Positions 16,177 through 24,145 of a stretch of DNA of 32,602 bases are shown one piece after another. A program made the position numbers and the translations under genes. Origin of the DNA: Actinoallomurus sp. GTDB taxonomy: Bacteria; Actinomycetota; Actinomycetes; Streptosporangiales; Streptosporangiaceae. The notes beneath the pieces were generated by a model, which was given only the letters and a program-made list of their open reading frames with translations, made no database searches and was not told where the DNA came from. Where the stretch lies: NCBI GenBank assembly GCA_025964625.1, contig JAOPYL010000224.1:1-32602 (forward strand), in the 5' to 3' direction. How positions within the stretch are numbered: position 1 is the first letter of the stretch; each line of letters opens with the position of its first letter.

Positions 16177-16801
16177 CAGCGCTTCCACCGCCGTCCGGGC
16201 GGACGGCGTTCAGGCAGAACGCGATGAGGTGCTCGGTGTCGCCCGGTGCGGGCCGGGTGTCCAGCGCCATGTGGCGGCGCAGGACACCGAACACGGTCGC
16301 GAAGACCACGTCGGTGTCGCGCCGGGGATCGGCGCTGCCCAGGTCGGTGATCGGCGCGAGCAGACGATCGTGCAGGGTCCGCGTGACCTGCTCCTCGGCG
16401 AGACGCCGCTCCGCGGTCGCCGCGAGCTGGGCGGTGACGGCCCTGCTGGCGTTGGCCAGCTCAGGATCGCCGACCTGCGCCAGCACACCCCTGATCCAGC
16501 GGGCCAGTCGCCGGGCCGGCTCGTCCTCCTTGGCCATCTGGTGGTCGAGATAGGACGCCACGAGCCCGACCCCGCGCTCCATCACGGCGAGGATCAGGTC
16601 GTCCTTGCCGGTGAAATAGCGGTAGAACGCCTTGTTGGACGTCCCGGCCTCGGCGACGATATCGCTCACCCTCGGCGCGGCGGGCGCCACGCGCTCCATC
16701 ACCGTCACGGCGGCGGCGAGGATGCGTTCGACCTCCTCGGTCGCCTCCCGCTGGCGCTCGTCCAGCGCCCGCTCCACGGCCGCGGCCACACGGGAATTCA
16801 T
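16166..16801 (-). CDS. TetR-family transcriptional repressor, probable regulator of the twin operators
   Basis: This 211-residue protein has an N-terminal helix-turn-helix (VSDIVAEAGTSNKAFYRYFTGKD, about residues 45-67) and an all-helical ligand domain. Upstream of the usual TetR helix 1 is a charged stretch (ALDERQREATEEVERIL). ATG 16801 has GGGGAGAACC before it; ATG 16831 further upstream lacks a ribosome site. It is divergent from the tandem CoA-transferase gene across 54 nt containing two dyads, which are repeated before the kinase operon at 11139-11183. Autoregulation and control of both operons, with an acyl-CoA or substrate as ligand, is the simplest model (inference). Confidence 0.88.
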   Translation of the reverse strand: MNSRVAAAVERALDERQREATEEVERILAAAVTVMERVAPAAPRVSDIVAEAGTSNKAFYRYFTGKDDLILAVMERGVGLVASYLDHQMAKEDEPARRLARWIRGVLAQVGDPELANASRAVTAQLAATAERRLAEEQVTRTLHDRLLAPITDLGSADPRRDTDVVFATVFGVLRRHMALDTRPAPGDTEHLIAFCLNAVRPDGGGSADDL

Positions 16802-16805
16802 GGTT

Positions 16806-16850
16806 CTCCCCTGGGAGGATTGCAATCTCAAAGGTGAGAATAATACTCTC
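16806..16850 (+). promoter_or_regulatory. Leaderless promoter with two operator dyads, TetR/CoA-transferase divergon
   Basis: The -35 TTGCAA (16820-16825), an 18-nt spacer and the -10 TACTCT (16844-16849) lie 6 nt before GTG 16856, with no ribosome site. Dyad 1 is CTCCC-CT-GGGAG (16806-16817), which overlaps the TetR leader. Dyad 2 is GAGAA-N5-CTCTC (16836-16850), which covers the -10. Spacing is identical to the kinase promoter at 11139-11183. Confidence 0.7.
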
Positions 16851-16855
16851 GCGGT

Positions 16856-19126
16856 GTGAAACCCAGCATCGGTATCGGCCCGTTCGGCGACCTACGGATC
16901 CTGGAACTGAGCACGGGCATCGCGGGCCGCACCGCCGGGATGCTCCTGGCCGAGTTCGGCGCCGAGGTGGCCCGGGTCCTCCCGCCGGGCGGCCAGGAGT
17001 CTCCCGACGACCCCAGAAGCCTGTGCTGGGATCGCGGCAAGATCCTCGCCGAGATGGATCAGGCCGATCCCCGGGCCATCGCCGAGCTGCGCCGCCTGGT
17101 CGACGCCTGCGATGTCCTCCTGACCGATGTCGGCCCGGACGAGCTGGACCGCCTCGGCCTCGACGCGGCGACCGCGCTGGAGCGGTCCCCCGGCCTGGTC
17201 CACGTGTGGCTCCCGCCGTACGGCGCGCGCGGCCGGTGGAGCACCCTGCCCGAGGACCCGCTGCTGCTCGCCGCCCTCGGCGGTTTCGCCGCGCACCACC
17301 CCGCGACCGAGGACCAGCCCGTGGCCCCGGTCGTGCCAACGGTCAACTACCTGCAGGGTGCGCTCGGCGCCACCGCGGTCGCGGCCGCACTCGTCGGCCG
17401 GGCCACCGACGGGGCGGCGCGGGCGGTCACCGTCACCGGGCTGCACGCCATGGCGGCCGCGCAGGGCACCATGATGCTGGAGGGCCTCGACGTCGACCGG
17501 ATCTATGCGGTCGGCAAGATCCTGGGCGGGGCGCCGAACTTTCGGGCCTATCAGGCGAGGGACGGGCAGTGGCTCTATCTCGCCGCGCTCACCCCGGACT
17601 TCTTCTTCCGCGCGCTGGACGTCCTCGGCCGTATGGAGGTTCTGGTCCGGACCGACGTCGCCGGGGAGTTCACCAACATCCTCGTCCCGGAGACCGGCCA
17701 GGCGGTCGGAGCCGAGCTCGCGGCGGTGTTCGCCGAACGGCCCCGCGCCGAGTGGCTCCGCGTGCTGGCCGACGCCGGAGTGCCGGCCGCGCCGGTCTCC
17801 CGGCGGGAGGACTGGATGGCCAGCGAGGTGGTGTCGGCCAATGACGCCCGAGTCGACCTGGACCATCCCACCCTCGGCCCGGTAGTCCTGCCCGGTGTCC
17901 CGGTCGCACTGTCCGCGACGCCGGGGACCGCGGGCGTCCCGCCGTCCGGAGACCGCGTCCCGGCTTCGGCACTCTGGCGTGCCACAAGCCGCGCCGAGGC
18001 ACCGGTCGGACGCTCCCGCGAGCTGCCCCTGACGGGCCTGCGCGTGCTCGACCTGTCCACTTTCCTGGCGGGCCCGTTCGCCGGTTCTCTCCTGGCCGAC
18101 CACGGCGCCGAGGTGGTCAAGGTCGAGGCGCCGGGAGGCGACCCGTACCGCACCTACTCCGCGGCCTACACCGCGGTGAACCAGGCCAAGTCCGGGATCA
18201 CCCTGGACCTCCGGCGGCCCCAGGGGCGCGACGCGCTGCTCCGGCTGGTCACCGATGCGGACGTCCTCGTCGACAACCTGCGCCCGGGGAGCCTGGACCG
18301 GCTCGGGCTGGGCGCGGAGATCCTCGCGGCCGCCAATCCCGCGCTGGTCCGCTGCTCGGTGTCCGCCTACGGCCGGACCGGGGCGTGGGCCGACCAGCCA
18401 GGGTTCGATCCGGTCGTGCAGGCGTTGAGCGGACTGATGGCCGCGCAGGGTGGTGCCGGCGCGCCAGTGGCGACCACCGCGCCCGTGCACGATGCCACGA
18501 CCGGCACCCTCGCGGCGTTCGGCGTGCTCGCCGCGCTGCTCGCCAGAACGCGTACCGGCCGGGGCCAGCACGTGACGACCTCGCTGGCCGCCGCGTCGAC
18601 CTTCCTGCAGTCGGCCGAGCTGACCTCCTTCGCCGGCCGGCCGCCCACGGCCGAGGGCGGCCGGGACTTCCCGGGACCGACCGCGTACCACCGGCTCTAC
18701 CGCGCCGAGGACGGCTGGCTCGCGACGGCGGCGACCACCCCGGCGCAGCGGCACGCCCTGCTGCGGGCGCTCGGCCAGGACGACCCGTCCACTGCGGACG
18801 ACGACGAGGGGCTCGCCGCGCGGCTGGAGGACGTGCTGGCCACGCGCCCGGCCGACGAGTGGGTGGACGTCCTGGGCGCGCACGAGGTGCCGGCGTGCCG
18901 GGTCCTGTCGGCCGAGGCGGAGCTGCACAATCCGTTTCTGGTCGAGAACGACTTCTCCCATGTCGTCGACGATCCTGTGCTGGGGCGGCTGCGGGTGGTG
19001 CGGTCCTACGCGGAGTGGCGCGAGTCCGACCCGCCCCGCCCGCCGGCCGAGATCCCCGGCCCGCCCTACGCCGAGGTGTGGCGGGACCGCACCGCGTCGT
19101 CGCCCGGCGGTCAGCGGAAGTCGTAG
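16856..19126 (+). CDS. Tandem family III CoA-transferase (CaiB/BaiF), N-terminal copy lacking the catalytic Asp
   Basis: This 756-residue protein contains two full CaiB-like units, about residues 8-355 and 389-745. The C-terminal unit has the standard opening LTGLRVLDLSTFLAGPFAG, VVKVEAPGGDPYR and the active-site block APVHDATTG with D546. The N-terminal unit opens similarly (FGDLRILELSTGIAGRTAG), but the matching block reads PTVNYLQG, placing Asn (N164) where the Asp should be. It therefore probably serves a structural role, since family III enzymes work as interlocked dimers and a tandem chain can mimic one. Its job would be to move CoA from a donor thioester to the pathway acid. The leaderless GTG start follows a TetR-type operator. 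Confidence 0.9.
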   Translation: MKPSIGIGPFGDLRILELSTGIAGRTAGMLLAEFGAEVARVLPPGGQESPDDPRSLCWDRGKILAEMDQADPRAIAELRRLVDACDVLLTDVGPDELDRLGLDAATALERSPGLVHVWLPPYGARGRWSTLPEDPLLLAALGGFAAHHPATEDQPVAPVVPTVNYLQGALGATAVAAALVGRATDGAARAVTVTGLHAMAAAQGTMMLEGLDVDRIYAVGKILGGAPNFRAYQARDGQWLYLAALTPDFFFRALDVLGRMEVLVRTDVAGEFTNILVPETGQAVGAELAAVFAERPRAEWLRVLADAGVPAAPVSRREDWMASEVVSANDARVDLDHPTLGPVVLPGVPVALSATPGTAGVPPSGDRVPASALWRATSRAEAPVGRSRELPLTGLRVLDLSTFLAGPFAGSLLADHGAEVVKVEAPGGDPYRTYSAAYTAVNQAKSGITLDLRRPQGRDALLRLVTDADVLVDNLRPGSLDRLGLGAEILAAANPALVRCSVSAYGRTGAWADQPGFDPVVQALSGLMAAQGGAGAPVATTAPVHDATTGTLAAFGVLAALLARTRTGRGQHVTTSLAAASTFLQSAELTSFAGRPPTAEGGRDFPGPTAYHRLYRAEDGWLATAATTPAQRHALLRALGQDDPSTADDDEGLAARLEDVLATRPADEWVDVLGAHEVPACRVLSAEAELHNPFLVENDFSHVVDDPVLGRLRVVRSYAEWRESDPPRPPAEIPGPPYAEVWRDRTASSPGGQRKS

Positions 19127-21024
19127 TCCTCGATCACCGGGGCGCGGGTCCGCCGGTAGAACTCGAACGTCGACAGCGGCCAGTTCTGCGACACCCGCCC
19201 GGACGCGTTCTTGTACCAGCTGTGCGCATCGGGTGTCCCCCACGCCATCAACGCGTTGGCCTCGTCGACGCGCCGGCAGTAGCCCTCCAGCGCGTCCCAC
19301 CGGCATTCCATCGTGCGGTGGGGTGACCCGAGCAGTGTCGCCAGGCAGGCCATCACGTAGTCGACCTCGAACTCGGAGAACATCACGATGCTGCCGTTGA
19401 CCAGGAGGTTGGTGTTCGGCCCGTACAGCAGGAAGAGGTTCGGGAAGTTCGGCACGGTGACGCCGACGTAGGCCCGCGCGTCGCCGTTCCACTGCTCGTG
19501 CAGGTCAACGCCGCCGCGCCCGACCACCCGCATCCGCGACAGGAACTCCGAGGCGCGGAACCCGGTGCCGTAGATGATGACGTCGACCGGGTGCACGGTC
19601 CCGTCACCGGTCACGATGCCGCGCTCGACGATCTCCGTGATCGGCTCGGTGACGACGGTGACGTTGCTCCGCTTCAACGTCCGGAACCACGTGCCGTCGT
19701 CGCGGAGCATGCGTTTGGCGTAGGGCGGGTAGTCGGGAACGGCGTGGGCAAGAAGATCGGGCCGGTCCGCGTATCCCTTCTCCAAGTGCCCGACGAGAGC
19801 CCGCCGGAGCGCGTCGTTGCGCTCCGAGACCGCGCCCCGCCCCGACCACTCCGGATCCACTAACGCGAACGGGCGCCGGCCCTCGACGTTGACCCAGAAC
19901 TGATAGAAGCGGAACCAGCGGTGGTAGCCGGGCACATGGCGGAACAACCACCGGAGTCCGGGCTTGAGCAGGGAGTGATAGGTCGCCGTCGGCACGATCC
20001 ACGGCGGGGTGCGCTGGAACAGCGTCAGCTCGGCGACCGAGCCGGCGATCTCGGGGACCACCTGGAACGAGCTGGCGCCCGTGCCGATCACCGCGACGCG
20101 GCGCCCCTCCAGGCTCTCGTCGTGGTTCCACCGCGCGGTATGCCAGGACGAACCGGCGAACCGCTCCCGGCCCCGGATGTCCGGATAGCGCGGCCGGTTC
20201 AGCTGGCCGACCGCGCTGATCACGACGTCGGCCTCGATGGTCTCCACCGCGCCGCCGGCCGTACGCGCCCGCAGCCGCCACCGGCACGTGTGCTCGTCGA
20301 ACACGGCGGAGACCACCTCGGTGCCGAACCGGATGGACTCGCGCAGCGACAGCCTGTCGGCGACGCGCGTGAAGTAGTCGAGGACCGACTCACGGGTCGA
20401 GTACTGGTACGGCCAGGTCGGCTGCTGGGCGAACGAGTAGCTGTAGGAGAAGTTGCTGGTGTCGAGCCGGCAACCGGGGTAGCTGTTCTCCCACCAGACG
20501 CCGCCGACCTCCTCGTTGCGCTCCAGGACGAGGAACGGGACGTCCGCTTGCCGCAGGCGGTGCGCAGCGGCGAGCCCGGACATGCCCGCGCCGATGACCA
20601 CCACCAGGAAACCGGTGCGGCGCCCGATCGGCCGGGGCGGCGCGTGGGCGACGCCGAGCTGGTGCCGGAACAGCGACAGGTAGTCGTCCTCGACCGCACC
20701 GGTGACGAACTCCATCATCCGGCGGAGCCGGTCGTCGTCCGGTGTCGGGGCGGCCGGGCGGCCTCGGCCGACCCAGTCCCGGATGGCCCGGGCGGCGAGG
20801 TCCCGCGCCCGCTCCTGGACCGCGGGCGACAACCCGCCCTGTGGCTCCAGCCCGAGCGGCGTCGCGTTGATCGCCGGGCGGAACTCCTCCCGCAGCAGCG
20901 ATAGGTCCCCGGTGAGGTGGGCGAGGGCGGGCAGGAGTGAGGGCAGCTCGGCGTCGAGGAGCACCGCGGGCAGGTCGACGTCCGCCATCGTGAAGGGTTC
21001 GGCGTCGCTGGCCAGGTCCGGCAC
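19111..21024 (-). CDS. Baeyer-Villiger monooxygenase, hydroxyacetophenone-monooxygenase type
   Basis: This 637-residue FAD/NADPH enzyme inserts oxygen next to a ketone to give an ester or lactone. It has a FAD Rossmann motif GAGMSG (145-150), the Baeyer-Villiger fingerprint FAGSSWHTARW (289-299) and a second nucleotide motif GTGASS (314-319). Ahead of the FAD domain is a helical extension of about 130 residues (LPSLLPALAHLTGDLSLL) of the kind that aids dimerisation in HAPMO. GTG 21024 is chosen because AGGA lies 7 nt upstream and 14 nt separate it from the ACAD stop; ATG 20988 is the alternative. The 3' end overlaps the convergent CoA-transferase by 16 nt. Aryl or cyclic ketones are likely substrates. 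Confidence 0.9.
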   Translation of the reverse strand: MPDLASDAEPFTMADVDLPAVLLDAELPSLLPALAHLTGDLSLLREEFRPAINATPLGLEPQGGLSPAVQERARDLAARAIRDWVGRGRPAAPTPDDDRLRRMMEFVTGAVEDDYLSLFRHQLGVAHAPPRPIGRRTGFLVVVIGAGMSGLAAAHRLRQADVPFLVLERNEEVGGVWWENSYPGCRLDTSNFSYSYSFAQQPTWPYQYSTRESVLDYFTRVADRLSLRESIRFGTEVVSAVFDEHTCRWRLRARTAGGAVETIEADVVISAVGQLNRPRYPDIRGRERFAGSSWHTARWNHDESLEGRRVAVIGTGASSFQVVPEIAGSVAELTLFQRTPPWIVPTATYHSLLKPGLRWLFRHVPGYHRWFRFYQFWVNVEGRRPFALVDPEWSGRGAVSERNDALRRALVGHLEKGYADRPDLLAHAVPDYPPYAKRMLRDDGTWFRTLKRSNVTVVTEPITEIVERGIVTGDGTVHPVDVIIYGTGFRASEFLSRMRVVGRGGVDLHEQWNGDARAYVGVTVPNFPNLFLLYGPNTNLLVNGSIVMFSEFEVDYVMACLATLLGSPHRTMECRWDALEGYCRRVDEANALMAWGTPDAHSWYKNASGRVSQNWPLSTFEFYRRTRAPVIEDYDFR

Positions 21025-21038
21025 GTCGTGTCCTGTTC

Positions 21039-22211
21039 TCAGCGGGGCAGGCCGAGGACCCGGTCCCCGATGATGTTGCGTTGGATCTCGGACGTTCCGC
21101 CGCCGATGGTGGAGGAGAACGAGTGCAGGTACCGGCCGGTCCACCCGTCGGGCACCCACTGGCGCACGAAGCGGAGCGAGTCCGGGCCGAGCAGGTCGCT
21201 CGACAGGCGGGCCACGCGCTTCTCCAGCTCGGAGAAGTAGAGCTTGATGATCGAGCCCTCCGGGCCGGGACTACCCTGCCGGGCGCTGCGGGAGATGGCC
21301 GCGTACGTCAGGGCGCGGAGCGCGGCGACCTCGGCCCGCGCCAGGGCGAGGCGGCGGCGCAGCTCGTCGTCGTCGAGCGCCCGGCCGCGCCCCCGCGGCC
21401 CGGGCCGGTCGGTGGCGATGGCGATCAGTTCTTCGACCGTGGACGCCAGTCGTACCTGCCCGGCCGTGAAGGCGGTGCCCCGCTCGAACGACAGGGTCGA
21501 CATCGCCACGCTCCAGCCTCCGCCGAGCTCGCCGACGACGTTGGTGAGCGGTATGCGGACCTCGTCGTAGAAGACCTCGCAGAAGTCGGACTCACCGTCC
21601 ATCGTCTCGATGGGCCTCGCGTCGATGCCCGGGCTGTGCATGTCGCAGATGACCCAGGTCAGGCCGTCGTGTTTGCGGCCGGTGTGGTCGGTGCGGACCA
21701 GCAGCTCCTGCCAGTCCGCGATGTGGGCGCTGCTGGTCCAGATCTTCTGCCCGGTCACCACCAGCTCGTCGCCGTCGATCTCCGCGCGGGTGCGCAGGGA
21801 CGCCAGGTCCGACCCGGCCTCAGGCTCGGAGAACCCCTGGCACCAGATCACGTCACCGCGCAGGATCGGCGGCAGGTGCACCGACTTCTGCTCGTGGTCG
21901 GCGCGCTGGATCAGGGTCGGACCGGCGTGGTTGAGACCGACGAACGTGCTGTCCAGGCTGGGTAGGCCGGCGCGGCCGTACTCCTCGTACCAGATCAGCT
22001 GTTCGAGCAGGGACAGCCCGCGACCGCCGTACTCCTTCGGCCAGGCGATGCCGGCCCAACCGCCCTCGTACTGCGTACGCTGCCACGCCAGGTCGTAGTT
22101 CCGGATGTCCGCGGCGTCGTCCGGGCGCGGCTCGGCCGGCTTGTGCTCGGCGAGCCAGGTACGGACCTCGTCGCGAAACTCCCGCTGTTCGGCCGAGAAA
22201 TCGAGATCCAC
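21039..22211 (-). CDS. Acyl-CoA dehydrogenase (Glu base in helix G)
   Basis: This 390-residue FAD enzyme has GFSEPEAGSDLASLRTRA, VTGQKIWTSSAH and the C-terminal IGGGTSEIQRNIIGDRVLGLPR. The usual C-terminal catalytic Glu is Gly here. The group with this change, as in isovaleryl-CoA and long-chain dehydrogenases, uses a Glu in helix G, and SFERGTAF supplies a candidate. GTG 22211 is chosen for its GGGAG site and because VDLDFSAEQREF is the typical N-terminus; the frame continues upstream to 22265. It is the middle gene of a flavin hydroxylase/ACAD/BVMO operon. Substrate unknown; actinobacterial FadE relatives often act on ring or side-chain CoA esters. Confidence 0.9.
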   Translation of the reverse strand: MDLDFSAEQREFRDEVRTWLAEHKPAEPRPDDAADIRNYDLAWQRTQYEGGWAGIAWPKEYGGRGLSLLEQLIWYEEYGRAGLPSLDSTFVGLNHAGPTLIQRADHEQKSVHLPPILRGDVIWCQGFSEPEAGSDLASLRTRAEIDGDELVVTGQKIWTSSAHIADWQELLVRTDHTGRKHDGLTWVICDMHSPGIDARPIETMDGESDFCEVFYDEVRIPLTNVVGELGGGWSVAMSTLSFERGTAFTAGQVRLASTVEELIAIATDRPGPRGRGRALDDDELRRRLALARAEVAALRALTYAAISRSARQGSPGPEGSIIKLYFSELEKRVARLSSDLLGPDSLRFVRQWVPDGWTGRYLHSFSSTIGGGTSEIQRNIIGDRVLGLPR

Positions 22212-22276
22212 CTGACGTCTCCCATCGAAATCGCCGCGGCCGGCCCGGCCTGTCGGTTTCTGCATCGTGCACAGCG

Positions 22277-23905
22277 CTAGGGCTCAAGGGCGGAGAGAAA
22301 ATGTCCGAGCACCCGATCGAGGTCGGCGGCCCGGCACACCGCGCCGACGTAGCGGTCCGGGCGCACGACGTACACCTCGTCGGCGGGGCGGGCGAGCAGC
22401 AGGTCGCGCAGCGCGCCGTCGACGTCGACCACCTCGACCACCTCACGGTTCGCCGGCATGTCCGCCGGTCCGTCCGCAGGCGGCGACATCCCGCGCTGGT
22501 AGACCGGGGCCGGCACGGACTGCACGAGCACGCCGCCGTGGGCACGCAGGCGTTCGGCCGTGCGATCGGAGATGGACGCGGCGAAGTCGGGCACGAGCCC
22601 GAGTACGCCGACCCGCGGGCCAAGGACGTCGTCGAGGCGGGTCCCCTCCCCCTCCGCCGTCCGCACCGTGGGCTGGGGGAAGGCGCGCCCGACCAGCGAG
22701 GTGCGGTCGGCGCCGTCCGCACCGATGACGAGGCCCTCGGTGTAACGCGGGATCGGCTTGTACTTCATCTGCAGGATGTAGTCCCGCGCGCCGGGCACCT
22801 TCTGCGCGCCCCGGAAGGCGGCGTTGCGGAGCCGGTCGGTGAACCGGTTGCGCGCCTTGTACATGCGCCCCATCCGGGTGGCGAAGGCGACCATCACCTC
22901 GGCGTTGCGCCGGCGCTCGGCGTCATAGGTGTCCAGGATCCGGGGCGCGGCCTGCCCGCCGGTCACCAGCGCGAGTTTCCAGGCCAGGTTGGTGACGTCC
23001 CGGATCCCGGAATTCATGCCCTGGCCGAAGAACGGGGGCTGGAGGTGCGCGGCGTCACCCGCCAGGAACACCCGGCCGGCCTGGAACGAGGCCGCGGTGC
23101 GGGAATGGTGCCAGTACACGTCACTGCGGACCACCGGCGGCACCTGCGAGCCTGGGTAGAACCGCTTCAGCAGGGAGGTGACGGTGTCCGGCCGGCTGAC
23201 CGTCGCCGGATCCTCATCGTCCCGGATCTGGAACTCAAAGCGCCGGTAGCCGAAGGGCAGCGGGATGGTCATCGACGGCCGCTCCGGCGAGGTGTAGACC
23301 GCTGAGTACGGCGCGTCCCAGGTGTCCTTCTCCACGTCGACGACCAACCACTTGACTGGCGCGGTGTCGCCCCGCAGGGAGATCCCGACGGCCTCGCGGA
23401 CGTAACTGCGGCCACCGTCGGTGCCCACGACGTACCGCGCCCGGACCGTGGCCTCCCCGTCGTCGGTGCGCGCCCGGAGGGTGACGCCGCCGGAATCCTG
23501 GTCCAGCGCCGTGACCCGGCTGCCGAGCCGAAGGTCGACGCTGTCGTACCGGGCCAGGTGCTCGCGCAGGCACTCCTCCAGGAACGGCTGGTAGAACAGG
23601 TTGCGCCTGGGCCACCCGTAGGGCCGGCCGGTCGGGGCGACATGCGCCAGGACCCGGCCCGCCGAGTCGTGGTACCGGATCGGCACGTTGGTGAGTGAGT
23701 TGTCCAGGACCACCTGCGCCAGCCCGAACGACTGCAGGGTGCGGATCGCCTCGTCGTCGATCCCCACCGCGCGGGGGTGGCCGATGACGTTGCCGGCGGC
23801 CTCCAGGACCACCACTGTGACGCCGGCGTGACCGAGCAGGTTGGCCAGGACCGCCCCTACCGGGCCGGCCCCAACGACGGCGACATCGCAGTCAAAGCCC
23901 TCCAT
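22277..23905 (-). CDS. FAD-dependent aromatic hydroxylase, class A flavin monooxygenase (MhpA-like)
   Basis: This 542-residue NAD(P)H-dependent monooxygenase has GAGPVG (12-17) for ADP binding, GTDGGRSYVRE (161-171) as the DG motif and FLAGDAAHLQPPFFGQGMNS (280-299) as the GD motif. The C-terminal thioredoxin-like tail of this subgroup is present, and the length fits 3-(3-hydroxyphenyl)propionate hydroxylase relatives. Such enzymes hydroxylate phenolic rings. ATG 23905 lies close to the first beta strand and has GGAGG and AGG upstream; the frame is open to 23956. It heads the minus operon and diverges from the aldehyde dehydrogenase. The phenolic substrate is inferred from the family. Confidence 0.9.
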   Translation of the reverse strand: MEGFDCDVAVVGAGPVGAVLANLLGHAGVTVVVLEAAGNVIGHPRAVGIDDEAIRTLQSFGLAQVVLDNSLTNVPIRYHDSAGRVLAHVAPTGRPYGWPRRNLFYQPFLEECLREHLARYDSVDLRLGSRVTALDQDSGGVTLRARTDDGEATVRARYVVGTDGGRSYVREAVGISLRGDTAPVKWLVVDVEKDTWDAPYSAVYTSPERPSMTIPLPFGYRRFEFQIRDDEDPATVSRPDTVTSLLKRFYPGSQVPPVVRSDVYWHHSRTAASFQAGRVFLAGDAAHLQPPFFGQGMNSGIRDVTNLAWKLALVTGGQAAPRILDTYDAERRRNAEVMVAFATRMGRMYKARNRFTDRLRNAAFRGAQKVPGARDYILQMKYKPIPRYTEGLVIGADGADRTSLVGRAFPQPTVRTAEGEGTRLDDVLGPRVGVLGLVPDFAASISDRTAERLRAHGGVLVQSVPAPVYQRGMSPPADGPADMPANREVVEVVDVDGALRDLLLARPADEVYVVRPDRYVGAVCRAADLDRVLGHFLSALEP

Positions 23906-23944
23906 GGGGACCTGCCCTCCACCCAGATCTGCCTGTACACATGA

Positions 23945-23956
23945 TGTCAGAAACAT
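23945..23956. promoter_or_regulatory. TGTCAGAA-type motif upstream of flavin hydroxylase
   Basis: TGTCAGAAACAT lies 40-51 nt before the hydroxylase start. Eleven of its 12 bases match TGTCAGAAGCAT at 2916-2927, which sits 28-39 nt before the acyl-CoA ligase start in the same orientation. A binding site for a shared regulator is inferred. Confidence 0.4.
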
Positions 23957-24028
23957 GCTCCGTCACGCCAGAGATGTTGTCCAGCGCGGACTCCCACCGA
24001 TCCCGTCTAGATACCGATCGACCACCTC

Positions 24029-24076
24029 TGGTCATCCGGCGACCCGCGAGCTACTGTCGTGAACCTTCTGTCAGAA
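24029..24076 (+). promoter_or_regulatory. Promoter and palindromic operator for the aldehyde dehydrogenase gene
   Basis: A weak -35 TGGTCA (24029-24034), a 17-nt spacer and a -10 TACTGT (24052-24057) place transcription near 24064. Directly at that point is TTCTGTCAGAA (24066-24076), a perfect odd-length palindrome. It contains the TGTCAGAA octamer also seen at 2916 and 23945. A repressor bound here would block initiation. Confidence 0.45.
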
Positions 24077-24145
24077 TCTGATCCATCGTGCAGAGCCGCA
24101 CGCGCCTGGAGCGCGCACCGGCTCTCCACGGAAAGCGAGGGACCG

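Noticed and set aside
16892-19492. 866-codon open frame on the minus strand opposite the tandem CoA-transferase
   Set aside because: It has low-complexity Arg/Gly/Val composition and no recognisable domain, and the opposite strand has clear CaiB motifs throughout.
22238-22250. Palindrome GGCCGG-C-CCGGCC between ACAD and flavin hydroxylase genes
   Set aside because: Short, purely GC and without room for a loop or a T-run; expected often by chance in DNA of this composition.
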